In this document: in pieces, positions 50,729 to 59,878 of the stretch
Layout of the letters: every line of letters starts with the position of its first letter
Position numbering within the stretch: the first letter of the stretch is position 1
Assembly (NCBI GenBank): GCA_002452335.1
Contig: DKFJ01000007.1
Span: forward strand, 83,565 to 147,564
Reading direction: 5' to 3'
Source of the DNA: Deferribacteraceae bacterium UBA6799
Lineage (GTDB): Bacteria > Chrysiogenota > Deferribacteres > Deferribacterales > Geovibrionaceae
DNA length: 64,000 bases
Translations under genes and position numbers: made by a program
Notes under the pieces: generated by a model
The model's input: only the letters and a program-made list of their open reading frames with translations
Database searches by the model: none
What the model was told of the DNA's origin: nothing

Positions 50729-51787
50729 CTAGTATTGGGCATTCAGAATGAATGTCTGTGTGTATTTATGCTCCGCTGAGGGTTTAGCCTCATACGCCTT
50801 ATCTGTGACAGTCACCCTGAACCTGTACTGCTGACTGTCATATGTCGTGCTGTTTCCGCTGAGCCTCAGAAAAGCGCCCTGCTCGTCCGTTGCACCGTCA
50901 GTAGTCAGCGCTGTCTCAGTCCCTGCCGAGCTGACAACTTTAAAACCGAAATCTCCGTTATCCGTTATCTTCGGGTCGCCTGTGTCCACTTCCTCTTCCA
51001 CAGACCAGTTATACTCCGCATTAGCGTTGGCAGTGTTGTCGGAGGCGATAGGGATGCCGCCTTCGACATAAAAGTTAAAAACGTATTCCGCATCCGTGGA
51101 AGCGGCCGGCATGGTCTGGCTGAGAAATTTATACTGCTCAGGATCACACCCCGAGCCTGTTCTCAGTTCGTTCAGAGTCACCCAGTCAACTATGTCGTCA
51201 TATTTTTCCACTCTGTTCATATCTGAGGCGTAATCATCCACCTTGTCAGATCCCTGCGGATAGACCCGGATAACGTTGGTGCCGGATTTCACAGCTGTAT
51301 TCACACCTGTCTGAATATTTTTGTTCTCTGACCCGCTGATGACGACATATGCTATGTCTTTCACCGCTGTTCTGTCGGTGTCGCTGTCGGCGCAGGTGGA
51401 GTTTTTGCACACCCACACCTCGGTATTAGTATAATATGACCCGCAAACAGTATTTACAATGTCATTATAAACATCTGAGCCGGAATTCCACCATCCGTTC
51501 GACTTATCCAGTATAGGATCGGCAAAGTAATGTATATTCCGGTCATATCCATCGGTCGGATATGTCACACTGCTCAGAAAAAGAGTTTTTGTGGGGAGTT
51601 CTCTGTTGGATGATACATAGCTGTAGATGGCGTTCTTATCAGATTCCACCATCTTTCTGGTTCTCTCCGCGCCGCCCTTGTTCACAAACAGCACCAGAAT
51701 GGATGAAGCGGCGGACATTATCAGCCCGAATATGACCAGCACTATGGCCATCTCCACAAGAGAAAATCCTTTCACATTATCTTTCAT
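50729..51787 (-). CDS. type IV pilin-like protein (352 residues)
   Basis: A prepilin-like protein from the Met preceded by GAGAGA, which puts the class III signal peptide where expected: a short basic leader, then G|FSLVEMAIVLVIFGLIM with Glu at position +5. The longer in-frame reading would bury this signal. The mature globular part of about 340 residues is larger than major pilins and shares segments with the divergent gene (ENKNIQTGV; YDDIVDWVTLNELRTGSGC), so the two are paralogues. The C-terminal ~110 residues look like an immunoglobulin-like or cadherin-like beta domain (YRFRVTVTDKAYEAKPS). Probably a pseudopilin or surface adhesin. Confidence 0.8.
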   Translation of the reverse strand: MKDNVKGFSLVEMAIVLVIFGLIMSAASSILVLFVNKGGAERTRKMVESDKNAIYSYVSSNRELPTKTLFLSSVTYPTDGYDRNIHYFADPILDKSNGWWNSGSDVYNDIVNTVCGSYYTNTEVWVCKNSTCADSDTDRTAVKDIAYVVISGSENKNIQTGVNTAVKSGTNVIRVYPQGSDKVDDYASDMNRVEKYDDIVDWVTLNELRTGSGCDPEQYKFLSQTMPAASTDAEYVFNFYVEGGIPIASDNTANANAEYNWSVEEEVDTGDPKITDNGDFGFKVVSSAGTETALTTDGATDEQGAFLRLSGNSTTYDSQQYRFRVTVTDKAYEAKPSAEHKYTQTFILNAQY

Positions 51788-51862
51788 TCTCTCATTATAA
51801 TATATTTTTAGCTTAAAAAAAAGGATGAGTTGATGTATAGTCATTCATAGACACGGTGAAAT

Positions 51863-53989
51863 ATGAATAAAAAAGGCTTTACGCTAATAGAAGTTATCAT
51901 TGTTCTGTTTATTGTAGGTTTTATGACCGCGGCATCGATCAAAGCTATCGAAACCACGGTGAAATCATCCAAGATCAGCTCATCAACTGACAAAGTATCA
52001 GCTCTGGTAAAAGAGGTCGGAGAATATTCCGCCCGGGCTAAGAGACTGCCGAACACATCCGCCAACTATCAGATAACATCCGGAAACGAGATATATTCCG
52101 CCGTTACGTCACGCACAGACTCATTCGGAAAAGCGATGCTCTACATTCCGGATAATAATCTTACAGCGGTGGATGAAAACGGCCGCCCGAAAGATATCTG
52201 CTCCGTCAACACCACCAATCTGAAAGTTCAGAAATGCTCATCCTCTGCCTGCACGTCACCTGTCAGAACTGTTTCCAACGTAGCTTTCGCAGCCGTCAGC
52301 GGGGGAGGCAACAAGAACATCCAGATCGCATACGATTCGTCTGAGAAAACGCTGAGCACCTACTCCACTGCTATTTCTGTGGACGGATACGCAGCAGATA
52401 AATCACAGACAGAGACCTATGACGATATAGTAAAATGGATGACACTGGACGAGCTGAAAAAAGCCGCCGGATGCGACGGCTCGGCTCTTCAGATCATACA
52501 GAACAATATCCCGCCCCTGACCCACAGAAACGACTATAACTTCGCGCTGACGCTGAAAGGCGGTGTAGGTCCATACAAATGGTGTGCCGAGTCTGACAGC
52601 ACGGACGTCAGATCTCTGCTGAACTATAAGGTCAGCGGAGGATCGAACAAAAGCCTTAACAGTATATCATCATGCGGTTCAGGCGACTATGTCACAGGAG
52701 ACTCCCTGATAATCAACACTTCTTCTGCGCCCGTGATCAGTGACTCCGCTCCCGCATCCGCCAAAGTGAAAGTATATGTGGAAGACTCAAAAGGCGTAAA
52801 AACCGACAAGCAGTATTCTCTCTCCATACTCAAGGCTTATAATCTGGCTCTGGCGGCAAAAGACGCCTCATCCGGAGGCGACGCCGAGAGAGAGATAGAG
52901 GGATTCAGCCAGTTTCATACTTTTGTTTCGAACTATCCTGAGTTCAAAAATGTGATCGAGCTGTCAGACGACGAAATCGCTTTTCATAAATCGCCCATAG
53001 CGCTTCTGAATCATAAATACGGCTGCACAGGTCTATGCTGGATGACTTCCGTCTCCGCCTTTTTCTCATGCAATATTCCCACAGCAGATACCAATAAATG
53101 CCTGTCCTTTTCCAAAGGAAAGCTGGCGGTCTTCTTCAAGATCAACCCTAAATTCAATGATAATAACTCCATGCCCTACGGATTCACATTCTCTATTATC
53201 AAAAGCTACAGGTATTCCGGAGGCCAAATGGTCACCACTCTGAATGACGTGGGCGCCGGATTCGAAGGGCTGGGATATTCAGACTATCAGGTATCAGGAA
53301 TTCTTGGGCTTTTCAACGACTCGGCATCTCTTTACGGTGATAACTTCGCTCTGGAATTCGACATGCCGTACAGCTACGGGCTTCTGTATCCGAACGCCAA
53401 ATCAGACCCATCAGACACATCGCACATGGCACTGGTATCCCACAAAAACGGAAACTCCTATAACACCCATAACTCAGTCTACAATGACTCATGCACGCAA
53501 TCCTCCAATACTAACGGATGTTACAAAAGCACCGGAAAAACTACCGGACACGGGCACAATACATCAGAAGTTCCTGTGATCATAGAGAGGACTCCTTTCT
53601 ATGTGAGACTGGAAGCGATATCAGGGTGCAACTCCGGCGGAACGGTGTGCGACGGCACCACGGTCATATCCGGCGATCCTCACGATTATGTATGCGCATA
53701 CGCATGGAAGATAGACGAGGATGACTACGACAGCTACACCGCCGATTCCACAGGGGTCAAAAAAATAAATGACGTAAAATCATTCTATATGTTCGATAAG
53801 ATAACCGCCGGAAAGGCTCTGCCCTCCGATGTCGGAACACCCATATTGAAGACCTGCTACAGGGACAACGTGGCAGGAAGAACTCTGGACAGTGTCAGAT
53901 ACGGGTTCACCATAGGCACTAAAACGGTTCTGAGCGGTCAGTACGACATATCCTTTACCAATTTTAAACTGAATATTCAGGACTATTAA
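51863..53989 (+). CDS. very large type IV pilin-like protein with C-terminal adhesin-type domain
   Basis: A 708-residue protein starting with a clear prepilin signal (MNKKG|FTLIEVIIVLFIVGF, Glu at +5). The region to about residue 215 parallels the divergent 352-residue pilin-like protein (GNKNIQIAY; YDDIVKWMTLDELKKAAGC). A beta-rich domain follows at about 220-325 (GGVGPYKWCAES; VKVYVEDSKGVKTDKQYSL). The C-terminal ~380 residues are Cys- and Gly-rich (HKYGCTGLCWMTSVSAFFSC; GCNSGGTVCDG) and end in strands, suggesting a folded binding domain with disulfides. Size and architecture suggest a pilus-tip or surface adhesin. No pilus assembly genes are adjacent. Confidence 0.82.
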   Translation: MNKKGFTLIEVIIVLFIVGFMTAASIKAIETTVKSSKISSSTDKVSALVKEVGEYSARAKRLPNTSANYQITSGNEIYSAVTSRTDSFGKAMLYIPDNNLTAVDENGRPKDICSVNTTNLKVQKCSSSACTSPVRTVSNVAFAAVSGGGNKNIQIAYDSSEKTLSTYSTAISVDGYAADKSQTETYDDIVKWMTLDELKKAAGCDGSALQIIQNNIPPLTHRNDYNFALTLKGGVGPYKWCAESDSTDVRSLLNYKVSGGSNKSLNSISSCGSGDYVTGDSLIINTSSAPVISDSAPASAKVKVYVEDSKGVKTDKQYSLSILKAYNLALAAKDASSGGDAEREIEGFSQFHTFVSNYPEFKNVIELSDDEIAFHKSPIALLNHKYGCTGLCWMTSVSAFFSCNIPTADTNKCLSFSKGKLAVFFKINPKFNDNNSMPYGFTFSIIKSYRYSGGQMVTTLNDVGAGFEGLGYSDYQVSGILGLFNDSASLYGDNFALEFDMPYSYGLLYPNAKSDPSDTSHMALVSHKNGNSYNTHNSVYNDSCTQSSNTNGCYKSTGKTTGHGHNTSEVPVIIERTPFYVRLEAISGCNSGGTVCDGTTVISGDPHDYVCAYAWKIDEDDYDSYTADSTGVKKINDVKSFYMFDKITAGKALPSDVGTPILKTCYRDNVAGRTLDSVRYGFTIGTKTVLSGQYDISFTNFKLNIQDY

Positions 53990-53991
53990 AA

Positions 53992-54013
53992 AAGGCGGTC
54001 AGATGACCGCCTT
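53992..54013. terminator. bidirectional terminator between convergent genes
   Basis: A 10-bp stem (AAGGCGGTCA / TGACCGCCTT) with T-runs on both sides, filling the space between the large pilin-like gene and trmI. Confidence 0.8.
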
Positions 54014-54018
54014 AATAT

Positions 54019-54867
54019 TTATATCTCTTCTTCGTGTGTTTCTTCAGGAGCGTCTTCCGGCTCTTCTTTCTTCACCGTTTCCCTCACAGGCATGGGCTCC
54101 ACCTTTCTCGCTTTCACCAGAAAGGCGCTGTGGTTATATGTCCACATCTCAGGACGCACGGAACGTCCGTCTATTTTCCACGGGCGCTTTGTGATCTCGA
54201 ATGTCTCCAGCTCCTCAAAGATGCCGCTGGCTTTCAGAGTCTCCACCAGTGTCACCGCCTGAAGTATCGTGGGCAGGTAGCAGACCATGATTCCGCCGTT
54301 TGTCAGACCCTCTTTGCAGTGTTTCACCACATGCCAGGGTTCCGGCAGATCGAGCACTATTCTGTCGAACACACCGTCAAATCCTTCGTATACATTGCCT
54401 ATGATTATGCTGTGGTTAGGCGCTTCACCATAGAATTCGTGGATGAAATGAGCGGCGTCAGACGCGAAATCCTCTCTGATCTCACAGCTCACCAGCTCTC
54501 CCTTTCCTCCCAGTGTGTTCAGGATGGCGATGGACATGGCGCCCTGCCCGATTCCGGATTCCAGAACACGCTGACCGCCTCTGATGTCGCATGACATGAG
54601 GATAGCGGCGCTGTCTTTGGGATATATTATCTGAGCCCGTCTTTTGATGTGCATGATATAGTCGGAATATGTGGGGTAAAACACTCTGTAGGCGACACCC
54701 TTCTGTGTATAAGCCACTCCGCCGTCACCGGCTTCTGCTATGGCTTCGTGCTCTATGAAGCCGTACTGGGTGGAAAACCTGACGCCGTCTTTGAGTCTTA
54801 TCAGGTGTTTTTTCCCTTTAATTTCGTCTATCATAAATGCCAGAGAGCCCATTTTCAGCTTACTCAT
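54019..54867 (-). CDS. trmI: tRNA (adenine-N1)-methyltransferase, m1A58
   Basis: A 282-residue TrmI-family enzyme that methylates A58 in the T loop of tRNA. Motif I is VLESGIGQGAMS; the acidic ELVSCEIREDF follows; the catalytic DLPEPWHVV is the DxPxPW motif of the family. The N-terminal ~70 residues form the OB-like domain of TrmI. The C-terminal tail (EEPEDAPEETHEEE) is acidic and disordered. It overlaps ttuA by four bases, so it is translated together with the T54 thiolation genes, and the two modifications occur on the same tRNA loop. Confidence 0.92.
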   Translation of the reverse strand: MSKLKMGSLAFMIDEIKGKKHLIRLKDGVRFSTQYGFIEHEAIAEAGDGGVAYTQKGVAYRVFYPTYSDYIMHIKRRAQIIYPKDSAAILMSCDIRGGQRVLESGIGQGAMSIAILNTLGGKGELVSCEIREDFASDAAHFIHEFYGEAPNHSIIIGNVYEGFDGVFDRIVLDLPEPWHVVKHCKEGLTNGGIMVCYLPTILQAVTLVETLKASGIFEELETFEITKRPWKIDGRSVRPEMWTYNHSAFLVKARKVEPMPVRETVKKEEPEDAPEETHEEEI

Positions 54868-55760
54868 TCAGCTTTCTCCATTAATCTGCAAAAGGAGCAG
54901 ACATCAAGGTATGAGTCCATTCCGCATTTCAGACATTTTTTTAGTTTATCTTTATTCTCTTCTTTGATCTCAAATCTATCAGCTGCCAGATTAAAATATT
55001 CCAGATAAAAGAAATGTTTCGTCCCCGGCATTTTTGATTCCAGCTCGTTCAGCGCTTTTTTATATTCCAGAGACGAAGCGCCCTTAGACATGGGACACTC
55101 GTCCGGAATATAGTCTATCCCGTGCAGGAAGGCATATGCTGCCACCTCTTTCTCTGTCAGCCTCATCAGCGGCTTCACCTTGCGTTTCATGGTGTCACCG
55201 TCCTCCGGCAGGTTCGGGCTCATTTTGCCCAGATGCGCCGTATCCCAGCGAAGCACATTACCAAAAAGTCTGGCCGCCTCATCGTCCAGATTGTGTCCGG
55301 TGGCGACAACGGTAAAACCTTCATCGAAGGCAACTTTATTGAAATAATGTCGCTTGACCTGTCCGCAAACGGAGCAGGCGTTGCGCCTTGTTCTGGAGGC
55401 AAGCATGGGTATGGGATGCCCCTTCTCTTCCAGATCCACTATAATCGCTTTCAGCCCGTGCTTTTCGGCGAATTTTCTCACTTTTTCTTTAGATTTCTGA
55501 GAATATTCACCGATACCCAGACTGACATACATTCCGGTGGTATCCAGACCATAGCTGTGCAGAATATGCCACAGCACCAGAGAGTCCTTCCCCCCGGAAA
55601 CGCAGACCATAACCTTGTCGTCCTTCACGAACATCTTATGGTCTTTCGCAGCCTTATTTATCTGTTTATGAAAATACTCTGTGAAGTGCTCTTTGCAGAA
55701 ACCCGCATTGTGCCTGTAAAGGCTGATAACGGCGTTCTCGGAGCATTTAATACATTTCAT
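54864..55760 (-). CDS. ttuA: tRNA 2-thiouridine/thioribothymidine synthetase, TtuA type
   Basis: A 298-residue PP-loop sulfurtransferase. Zinc-type cysteines near the N-terminus (C3, C6, C22, H25), the ATP-binding loop VSGGKDSLVLWHI, the CxxC in NACSVCGQVKR, and a C-terminal zinc cluster CLKCGMDSYLDVCSFC match TtuA, which thiolates T54 of tRNA with an Fe-S cluster. The adjacent small ubiquitin-like sulfur carrier strengthens TtuA over the related TtcA, which uses no such carrier. It overlaps both neighbours by four bases. The modification is best known from thermophiles. Confidence 0.88.
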   Translation of the reverse strand: MKCIKCSENAVISLYRHNAGFCKEHFTEYFHKQINKAAKDHKMFVKDDKVMVCVSGGKDSLVLWHILHSYGLDTTGMYVSLGIGEYSQKSKEKVRKFAEKHGLKAIIVDLEEKGHPIPMLASRTRRNACSVCGQVKRHYFNKVAFDEGFTVVATGHNLDDEAARLFGNVLRWDTAHLGKMSPNLPEDGDTMKRKVKPLMRLTEKEVAAYAFLHGIDYIPDECPMSKGASSLEYKKALNELESKMPGTKHFFYLEYFNLAADRFEIKEENKDKLKKCLKCGMDSYLDVCSFCRLMEKAE

Positions 55761-55948
55761 CCGCCGCTAACCACAGAAATGAGCTTAACCACTGTGCCGT
55801 TCTTAACCCCTGTATCCGGCGTCACCAGACAACCGTCAACAACGGTCAGCACTGCGTTGTCGTTCTGTCCTATATCTTTCAGTATATCTTTTATTCTGTT
55901 TTTATCAGACTGTCTGACGGTGCCGTCAGGCATCTCAATCGTTACCAT
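55757..55948 (-). CDS. ttuB: MoaD/ThiS-like sulfur carrier, TtuB type
   Basis: A 63-residue ubiquitin-fold sulfur carrier from the Met preceded by AGAGGAAAG; an upstream Met adds 11 residues of uncertain meaning. The defining feature is the C-terminal Gly-Gly (SVVSGG), which becomes a thiocarboxylate and passes sulfur to TtuA. VTIEMPDGTVRQ is the usual first strand. It is the first gene of ttuB-ttuA-trmI and overlaps ttuA by four bases. The activating E1-like enzyme is not in the window. Confidence 0.85.
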   Translation of the reverse strand: MVTIEMPDGTVRQSDKNRIKDILKDIGQNDNAVLTVVDGCLVTPDTGVKNGTVVKLISVVSGG

Positions 55949-56012
55949 CTTTCCTCTGCCGCTGTGAGTTTGAATCGGCAAGTTAGATTAGATGAGCGGT
56001 TTTGTCAATCTA

Positions 56013-56795
56013 TTACACATAAGACAGCCTGCGCATCTGCTCTCTGAACCTCTCTTTGTTCACGACAGTGGTAATGACACCGGTCTCCTGACCGTCAATT
56101 TCCAGAGTGACCAGTCCGCCGTTGTCTTCCGTTTCGTCTCCCAGATTCTGATTGTCCACCACTACTTCTATAATATTTGTCTCAGGCGGCAGGATCAGCT
56201 TTTCAACTGCCCTGAGAGTCTTAAAATTATACAGCGCCTCTATCACCTTAAAAGTTTCCAGAGAAGACAATTCGTTTATTTCGGATAAAATCAGCTTAAT
56301 TTCCTGAATATTGTCGTTTCCTGTGAATTTTGAGAGGATATAATGCCCGATAACCAGCATAACTCTCGCCTGATAATGCATGGAAACTGTGATATTAAGG
56401 TCATTGATCCTTTCAGCGTAATTTGTAAGCACCCTGTATGTAAGCTCGTGAGTGTTAAACAGACCTCTGATGAACATCTGGTTGGGACATTCCAGGACAA
56501 AGAGCACATCCGAGTGAGCCTTCACCGTGGCGGAACGCTTATTATTCAGAAAAGCGCCCATCTCACCCACGATAGAACCGGAGGAGAGCACCGCCAGCTT
56601 GTTCTCGTTGCCGAATTTATCTATTCTGACAACCTCCGCCTCGCCGGTCAGCACTATGTAGACATGGCTGGAATAGTCGTCCTGTTTCACCACTATATCG
56701 CCTTTCACATATTTTTTAGGTTTTCCGTACTGCTTGAAAAGTGTCGTGATCTCTTCATTGACCCGCAGAGCGAATCCGGCCTTCTTTTTTTCCAT
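56013..56795 (-). CDS. cyclic nucleotide-binding domain protein
   Basis: A protein of about 260 residues from the Met with GAGGTCGGT upstream; a 25-residue longer form is possible. The cNMP-binding domain lies at about residues 10-125 (KGDIVVKQDDYSSHVYIVLTGEAE; SIVGEMGAFLNNKRSATVKA with the phosphate-binding region). The C-terminal part is helical and then beta-rich, without a recognisable DNA-binding helix-turn-helix, so it may not be a CRP-type transcription factor. It could be a c-di-GMP/cAMP-responsive effector, a role worth testing given the several c-di-GMP enzymes here. It is divergent from the glutamate synthase operon. Confidence 0.72.
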   Translation of the reverse strand: MEKKKAGFALRVNEEITTLFKQYGKPKKYVKGDIVVKQDDYSSHVYIVLTGEAEVVRIDKFGNENKLAVLSSGSIVGEMGAFLNNKRSATVKAHSDVLFVLECPNQMFIRGLFNTHELTYRVLTNYAERINDLNITVSMHYQARVMLVIGHYILSKFTGNDNIQEIKLILSEINELSSLETFKVIEALYNFKTLRAVEKLILPPETNIIEVVVDNQNLGDETEDNGGLVTLEIDGQETGVITTVVNKERFREQMRRLSYV

Positions 56796-57008
56796 ACCGA
56801 CCTCATGAGATTTATAAGGAATTTTATCCTTATTCCGTGAATTGTTAAAGTTAAATCCTATAAAAGACATAAAAACAGCGCAAATATCATCCCCGATTAA
56901 CTTTTTTTTATAAAAATTTTACGTCTTACGGCGCTTTTCACCTAACAATATTATGCAGCAAAAACTTCATTTTCTGTTTTATTATCAATAAGATTAATAT
57001 GCAAATAT

Positions 57009-57040
57009 TATGACGTCATAGATATTTCAGATATGTCATA
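57009..57040. promoter_or_regulatory. palindrome upstream of the glutamate synthase promoter
   Basis: TATGACGTCATA (57009-57020) is a perfect 12-bp palindrome, and a related TATGTCATA follows 12 bases later (57032-57040), both upstream of the -35. The arrangement suggests a dimeric regulator controlling the operon; the regulator is not known. Confidence 0.4.
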
Positions 57041-57083
57041 ATTTTATTAGCCTTTTGTCGGAACTAACCTAATTATACAATCA

Positions 57084-57112
57084 TTGACATTTGTTTTTGG
57101 TTACTTTATAAG
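57084..57112 (+). promoter_or_regulatory. promoter of the glutamate synthase operon
   Basis: A perfect TTGACA (57084-57089), 17 bases, and TATAAG (57107-57112, 5/6 match) put the start about 10 bases before the ATG at 57132, so the leader holds little more than the GGAGG ribosome-binding site. Confidence 0.8.
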
Positions 57113-57131
57113 GTCTATACGGAGGTAGAGT

Positions 57132-58238
57132 ATGTGTAGAATAGGCGCGATAAAATCCAAGAATTACATACATCCCTCAAAAGCCTTAATGCTAATGAGG
57201 TCTCAGCAAAAAGGTCACGATAATTCGGGCTTTGCTATGGTAATGCAGGATTTAGGTGGAAGATTCGAAAATTATAAAGAACTTCCTATTCTTTCAATGG
57301 CATGTACTGACGAGGGAGTCAAGATTGCCGAGGACGTGCTTCATCAGGCAGGATTCAGCAGAGTCATGCAGTGGAGCCCCGAGATAAACGATCAGCCCGG
57401 GCTGAAAATTGAGCCGATGCCTAATTATGTCTTTCAGGTACTTCATTATCCCAAAAGCTATAAATACGCACCGGACAGAGAGAAGGAAGAGCTTCTGGTG
57501 GACATGCGTCTGAAGCTCCGCAAGGCTCTCGCAGAAACAAATGACGGATATGTTTACTCATTCTGGCCGGATGTCCTGACTCTGAAAGAGATCGGCGACC
57601 CCACAGACATCGGAACATATTTCGACATCTGGGACGAAGACGAAGATTTCACAGCGAAGATAATCACTGCCCAGTGCCGTCAGAACACCAACTACGACAT
57701 TGTGCGCTATGCCGCTCACCCTTTCTTTCTTCAGGGATACACAGCGCTGGCGAACGGCGAAAACACCTTCTATGAGAAGAACAGAAACTTTCAGAAAAAC
57801 CTTTATAAAGGCTACATAGGTTTTGAGTCCGACTCTCAGTGTTTCCTGTATACACTGCACTATATCCACAAGATTCTTAAGTGGCCTCTGCAGTATTACA
57901 AACACACCATCACTCCCCTGCCATTCGAGGATGCGGAGAAGAGAGAGGACCACGCTATCCTTCAGAACATACGCGCGGTGCTCAGCAACCTGGAGCTGAA
58001 CGGTCCGAACACCATCATAGCTGTTCTGCCGGACGGAACCATGTTCAACACCTGCGACGCTAAAAAACTCCGTCCCGTTGTCATAGGACGCACAGCGGAT
58101 ACAGCCGTCATATCCTCAGAGGTGACAGGTCTTAACGAGATCCTGCCCGAGCGTGACTGGACACAGGACATATACACAAATGAAAGAGAGATGGTGGTGA
58201 TTAACAACAACCTGGAGGTAGAAAGATGGCAACAATGA
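57132..58238 (+). CDS. glutamate synthase, glutamine amidotransferase (GATase type 2) subunit
   Basis: A 368-residue class II amidotransferase. Removal of Met1 exposes the catalytic Cys2 (MCRIGAIKSKNY), followed by MRSQQKGHDNSGFAMV, whose HDNSG is the conserved GATase loop. QNTNYDIVRYAAHPFFLQ and NGENTF continue the domain, and the C-terminus has IIAVLPDGTMF. It releases ammonia from glutamine for the FMN synthase subunit encoded next (13-base overlap). Separate subunits rather than one GltB chain mark this as the archaeal-type glutamate synthase. Confidence 0.9.
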   Translation: MCRIGAIKSKNYIHPSKALMLMRSQQKGHDNSGFAMVMQDLGGRFENYKELPILSMACTDEGVKIAEDVLHQAGFSRVMQWSPEINDQPGLKIEPMPNYVFQVLHYPKSYKYAPDREKEELLVDMRLKLRKALAETNDGYVYSFWPDVLTLKEIGDPTDIGTYFDIWDEDEDFTAKIITAQCRQNTNYDIVRYAAHPFFLQGYTALANGENTFYEKNRNFQKNLYKGYIGFESDSQCFLYTLHYIHKILKWPLQYYKHTITPLPFEDAEKREDHAILQNIRAVLSNLELNGPNTIIAVLPDGTMFNTCDAKKLRPVVIGRTADTAVISSEVTGLNEILPERDWTQDIYTNEREMVVINNNLEVERWQQ

Positions 58239-59866
58239 AAGTAAACCAGATCTCCAGAGACGATCTGGACTGGCAGATCGTATATAATACAGACCGCTGC
58301 ACATTCTGCGGAAAATGCGTTGCCGCATGCCCCTTCAAGGCTATCGAAGCCGGAGTGGAAAAACGCAGAAAGGTTATCAGCGACCACTTTACACCCGAAC
58401 CTAAGGTGCAGTTCAAGACCGTTCCTGTTATAAAACAGGTCGTCAGCGAGCATAACTTCTGCCGCGGATGCGGAATCTGCGAAAGAGTATGCCCCAACAC
58501 TGCCATTAAGCCCGAGCGTAACCCCGACTCAAGATTCGGGATAAAATACCGCTCCGCCCTTGCGGATCCTTACAAAAGAGGCGGACGCTCCAACCTTGCC
58601 ACAGAAAAACGTACTCTGGACAAGATAAAAGTGGGACGCATCTCTCAGATGACAGACCCCTCGCTGGACGCTTCCAGACATACATTCGACATGCTGGCTC
58701 CCTTCGGGCGTATTCTGCCCGCAAACGAGATGCCCTTCGAGATTGTTGACGGAAAGCTCGTGATGAACAAAACAACCCCGAAGGTGAACTGGATATACCC
58801 CATCATCATCGGCGACATGTCCATCGGCGCTCTGTCATGGCGTATGTGGGAGGCGATGGCTATCGCCACCGCTTATCTGAACGAAGAGGTGGGACTGCCC
58901 ATCCGCATGTGTTCAGGAGAAGGCGGCGTTCCCGTTAAACTGCTGAAATCAAAATATCTGAAATATATGATACTCCAGATCGCTTCCGGTCACTTCGGCT
59001 GGAACAGGATCATCAACTCCATGCCCGATATGCAGGAGCTTCCGGCGGGTATCCTTATCAAAATCGGTCAGGGAGCAAAACCCGGAGACGGCGGTCTGCT
59101 CATGGCTAAAAAAGTCGCTTCGCACATCTCCGAGATCAGAGGCGTGCCTAAGGCCGACCTGCTCAGCCCCCCCAACCATCAGGGGCTTTACTCCATCGAA
59201 GAGAGCGTTCAGAAGATGTTCCTCTCTCTGAACTCAGCGTTTAAATTTCAGGTGCCGGTAGCTATCAAGGTAGCCGCCAGCGCCACATCAGTATCTGTAT
59301 ACAACAACCTTCTGCGTGACCCCTACAACATAGTGGGCGGTTTCTTCGTGGACGGTCTGGCGGGCGGAACAGGCGCCGCCAACGAGATATCTCTGGATCA
59401 CACAGGTCACCCCATTGTATCCAAGCTGAGAGACTGCTATAACGCAGCCGTTCATCAGGGCAAACAGGGTCAGATACCCCTCTGGGCTGCCGGCGGTCTG
59501 GGAGCCAACTGGAACCTCGCCGCTGACGCGTTTAAAATGATGGCGCTCGGCGCTAACGGTGTCTTCACAGGAAAGCTGATGCTCCAGCTAGCGGGATGCG
59601 TGGGCAACGACCACGGCAAGTGCAACGCCTGCAACACAGGTCTCTGTCCTGTGGGCATATGCACACAGAACCCCTCACTGGTTAAACGTCTGGATATCGA
59701 CAAGACAGCCGAGCAGATAGTGAACTATTTCATCGCCACAGACAACGAGCTGAAGAAGATGCTCGCCCCCATAGGCAACAGTTCTCTGCCCATCGGACGT
59801 TCAGACTGCCTCATTTCTGTTGATAAGAACGTGGCAGACAGACTTAACATCCAGTATTCGTGTTAA
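58226..59866 (+). CDS. glutamate synthase, FMN-binding synthase domain with ferredoxin module
   Basis: A 546-residue subunit. Two 4Fe-4S clusters lie in the first 90 residues (CTFCGKCVAACPFKA and CRGCGICERVCPNTA). Then follows the FMN/2-oxoglutarate barrel: MCSGEGGVPVKLLKSKYLKY, IKIGQGAKPGDGGLLMAKKV, GGTGAANEISLDHTGHP, and GGLGANWNLAADAFKMMALGA-like sequence (WAAGGLGANWNLA), ending in the GltB 3Fe-4S cysteine cluster NDHGKCNACNTGLCPVGICT. It makes glutamate from 2-oxoglutarate and ammonia channelled from the amidotransferase. Its ribosome-binding site GGAGG lies inside the preceding gene. Confidence 0.93.
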   Translation: MATMKVNQISRDDLDWQIVYNTDRCTFCGKCVAACPFKAIEAGVEKRRKVISDHFTPEPKVQFKTVPVIKQVVSEHNFCRGCGICERVCPNTAIKPERNPDSRFGIKYRSALADPYKRGGRSNLATEKRTLDKIKVGRISQMTDPSLDASRHTFDMLAPFGRILPANEMPFEIVDGKLVMNKTTPKVNWIYPIIIGDMSIGALSWRMWEAMAIATAYLNEEVGLPIRMCSGEGGVPVKLLKSKYLKYMILQIASGHFGWNRIINSMPDMQELPAGILIKIGQGAKPGDGGLLMAKKVASHISEIRGVPKADLLSPPNHQGLYSIEESVQKMFLSLNSAFKFQVPVAIKVAASATSVSVYNNLLRDPYNIVGGFFVDGLAGGTGAANEISLDHTGHPIVSKLRDCYNAAVHQGKQGQIPLWAAGGLGANWNLAADAFKMMALGANGVFTGKLMLQLAGCVGNDHGKCNACNTGLCPVGICTQNPSLVKRLDIDKTAEQIVNYFIATDNELKKMLAPIGNSSLPIGRSDCLISVDKNVADRLNIQYSC

Positions 59867-59878
59867 GGGGGAGACGAA

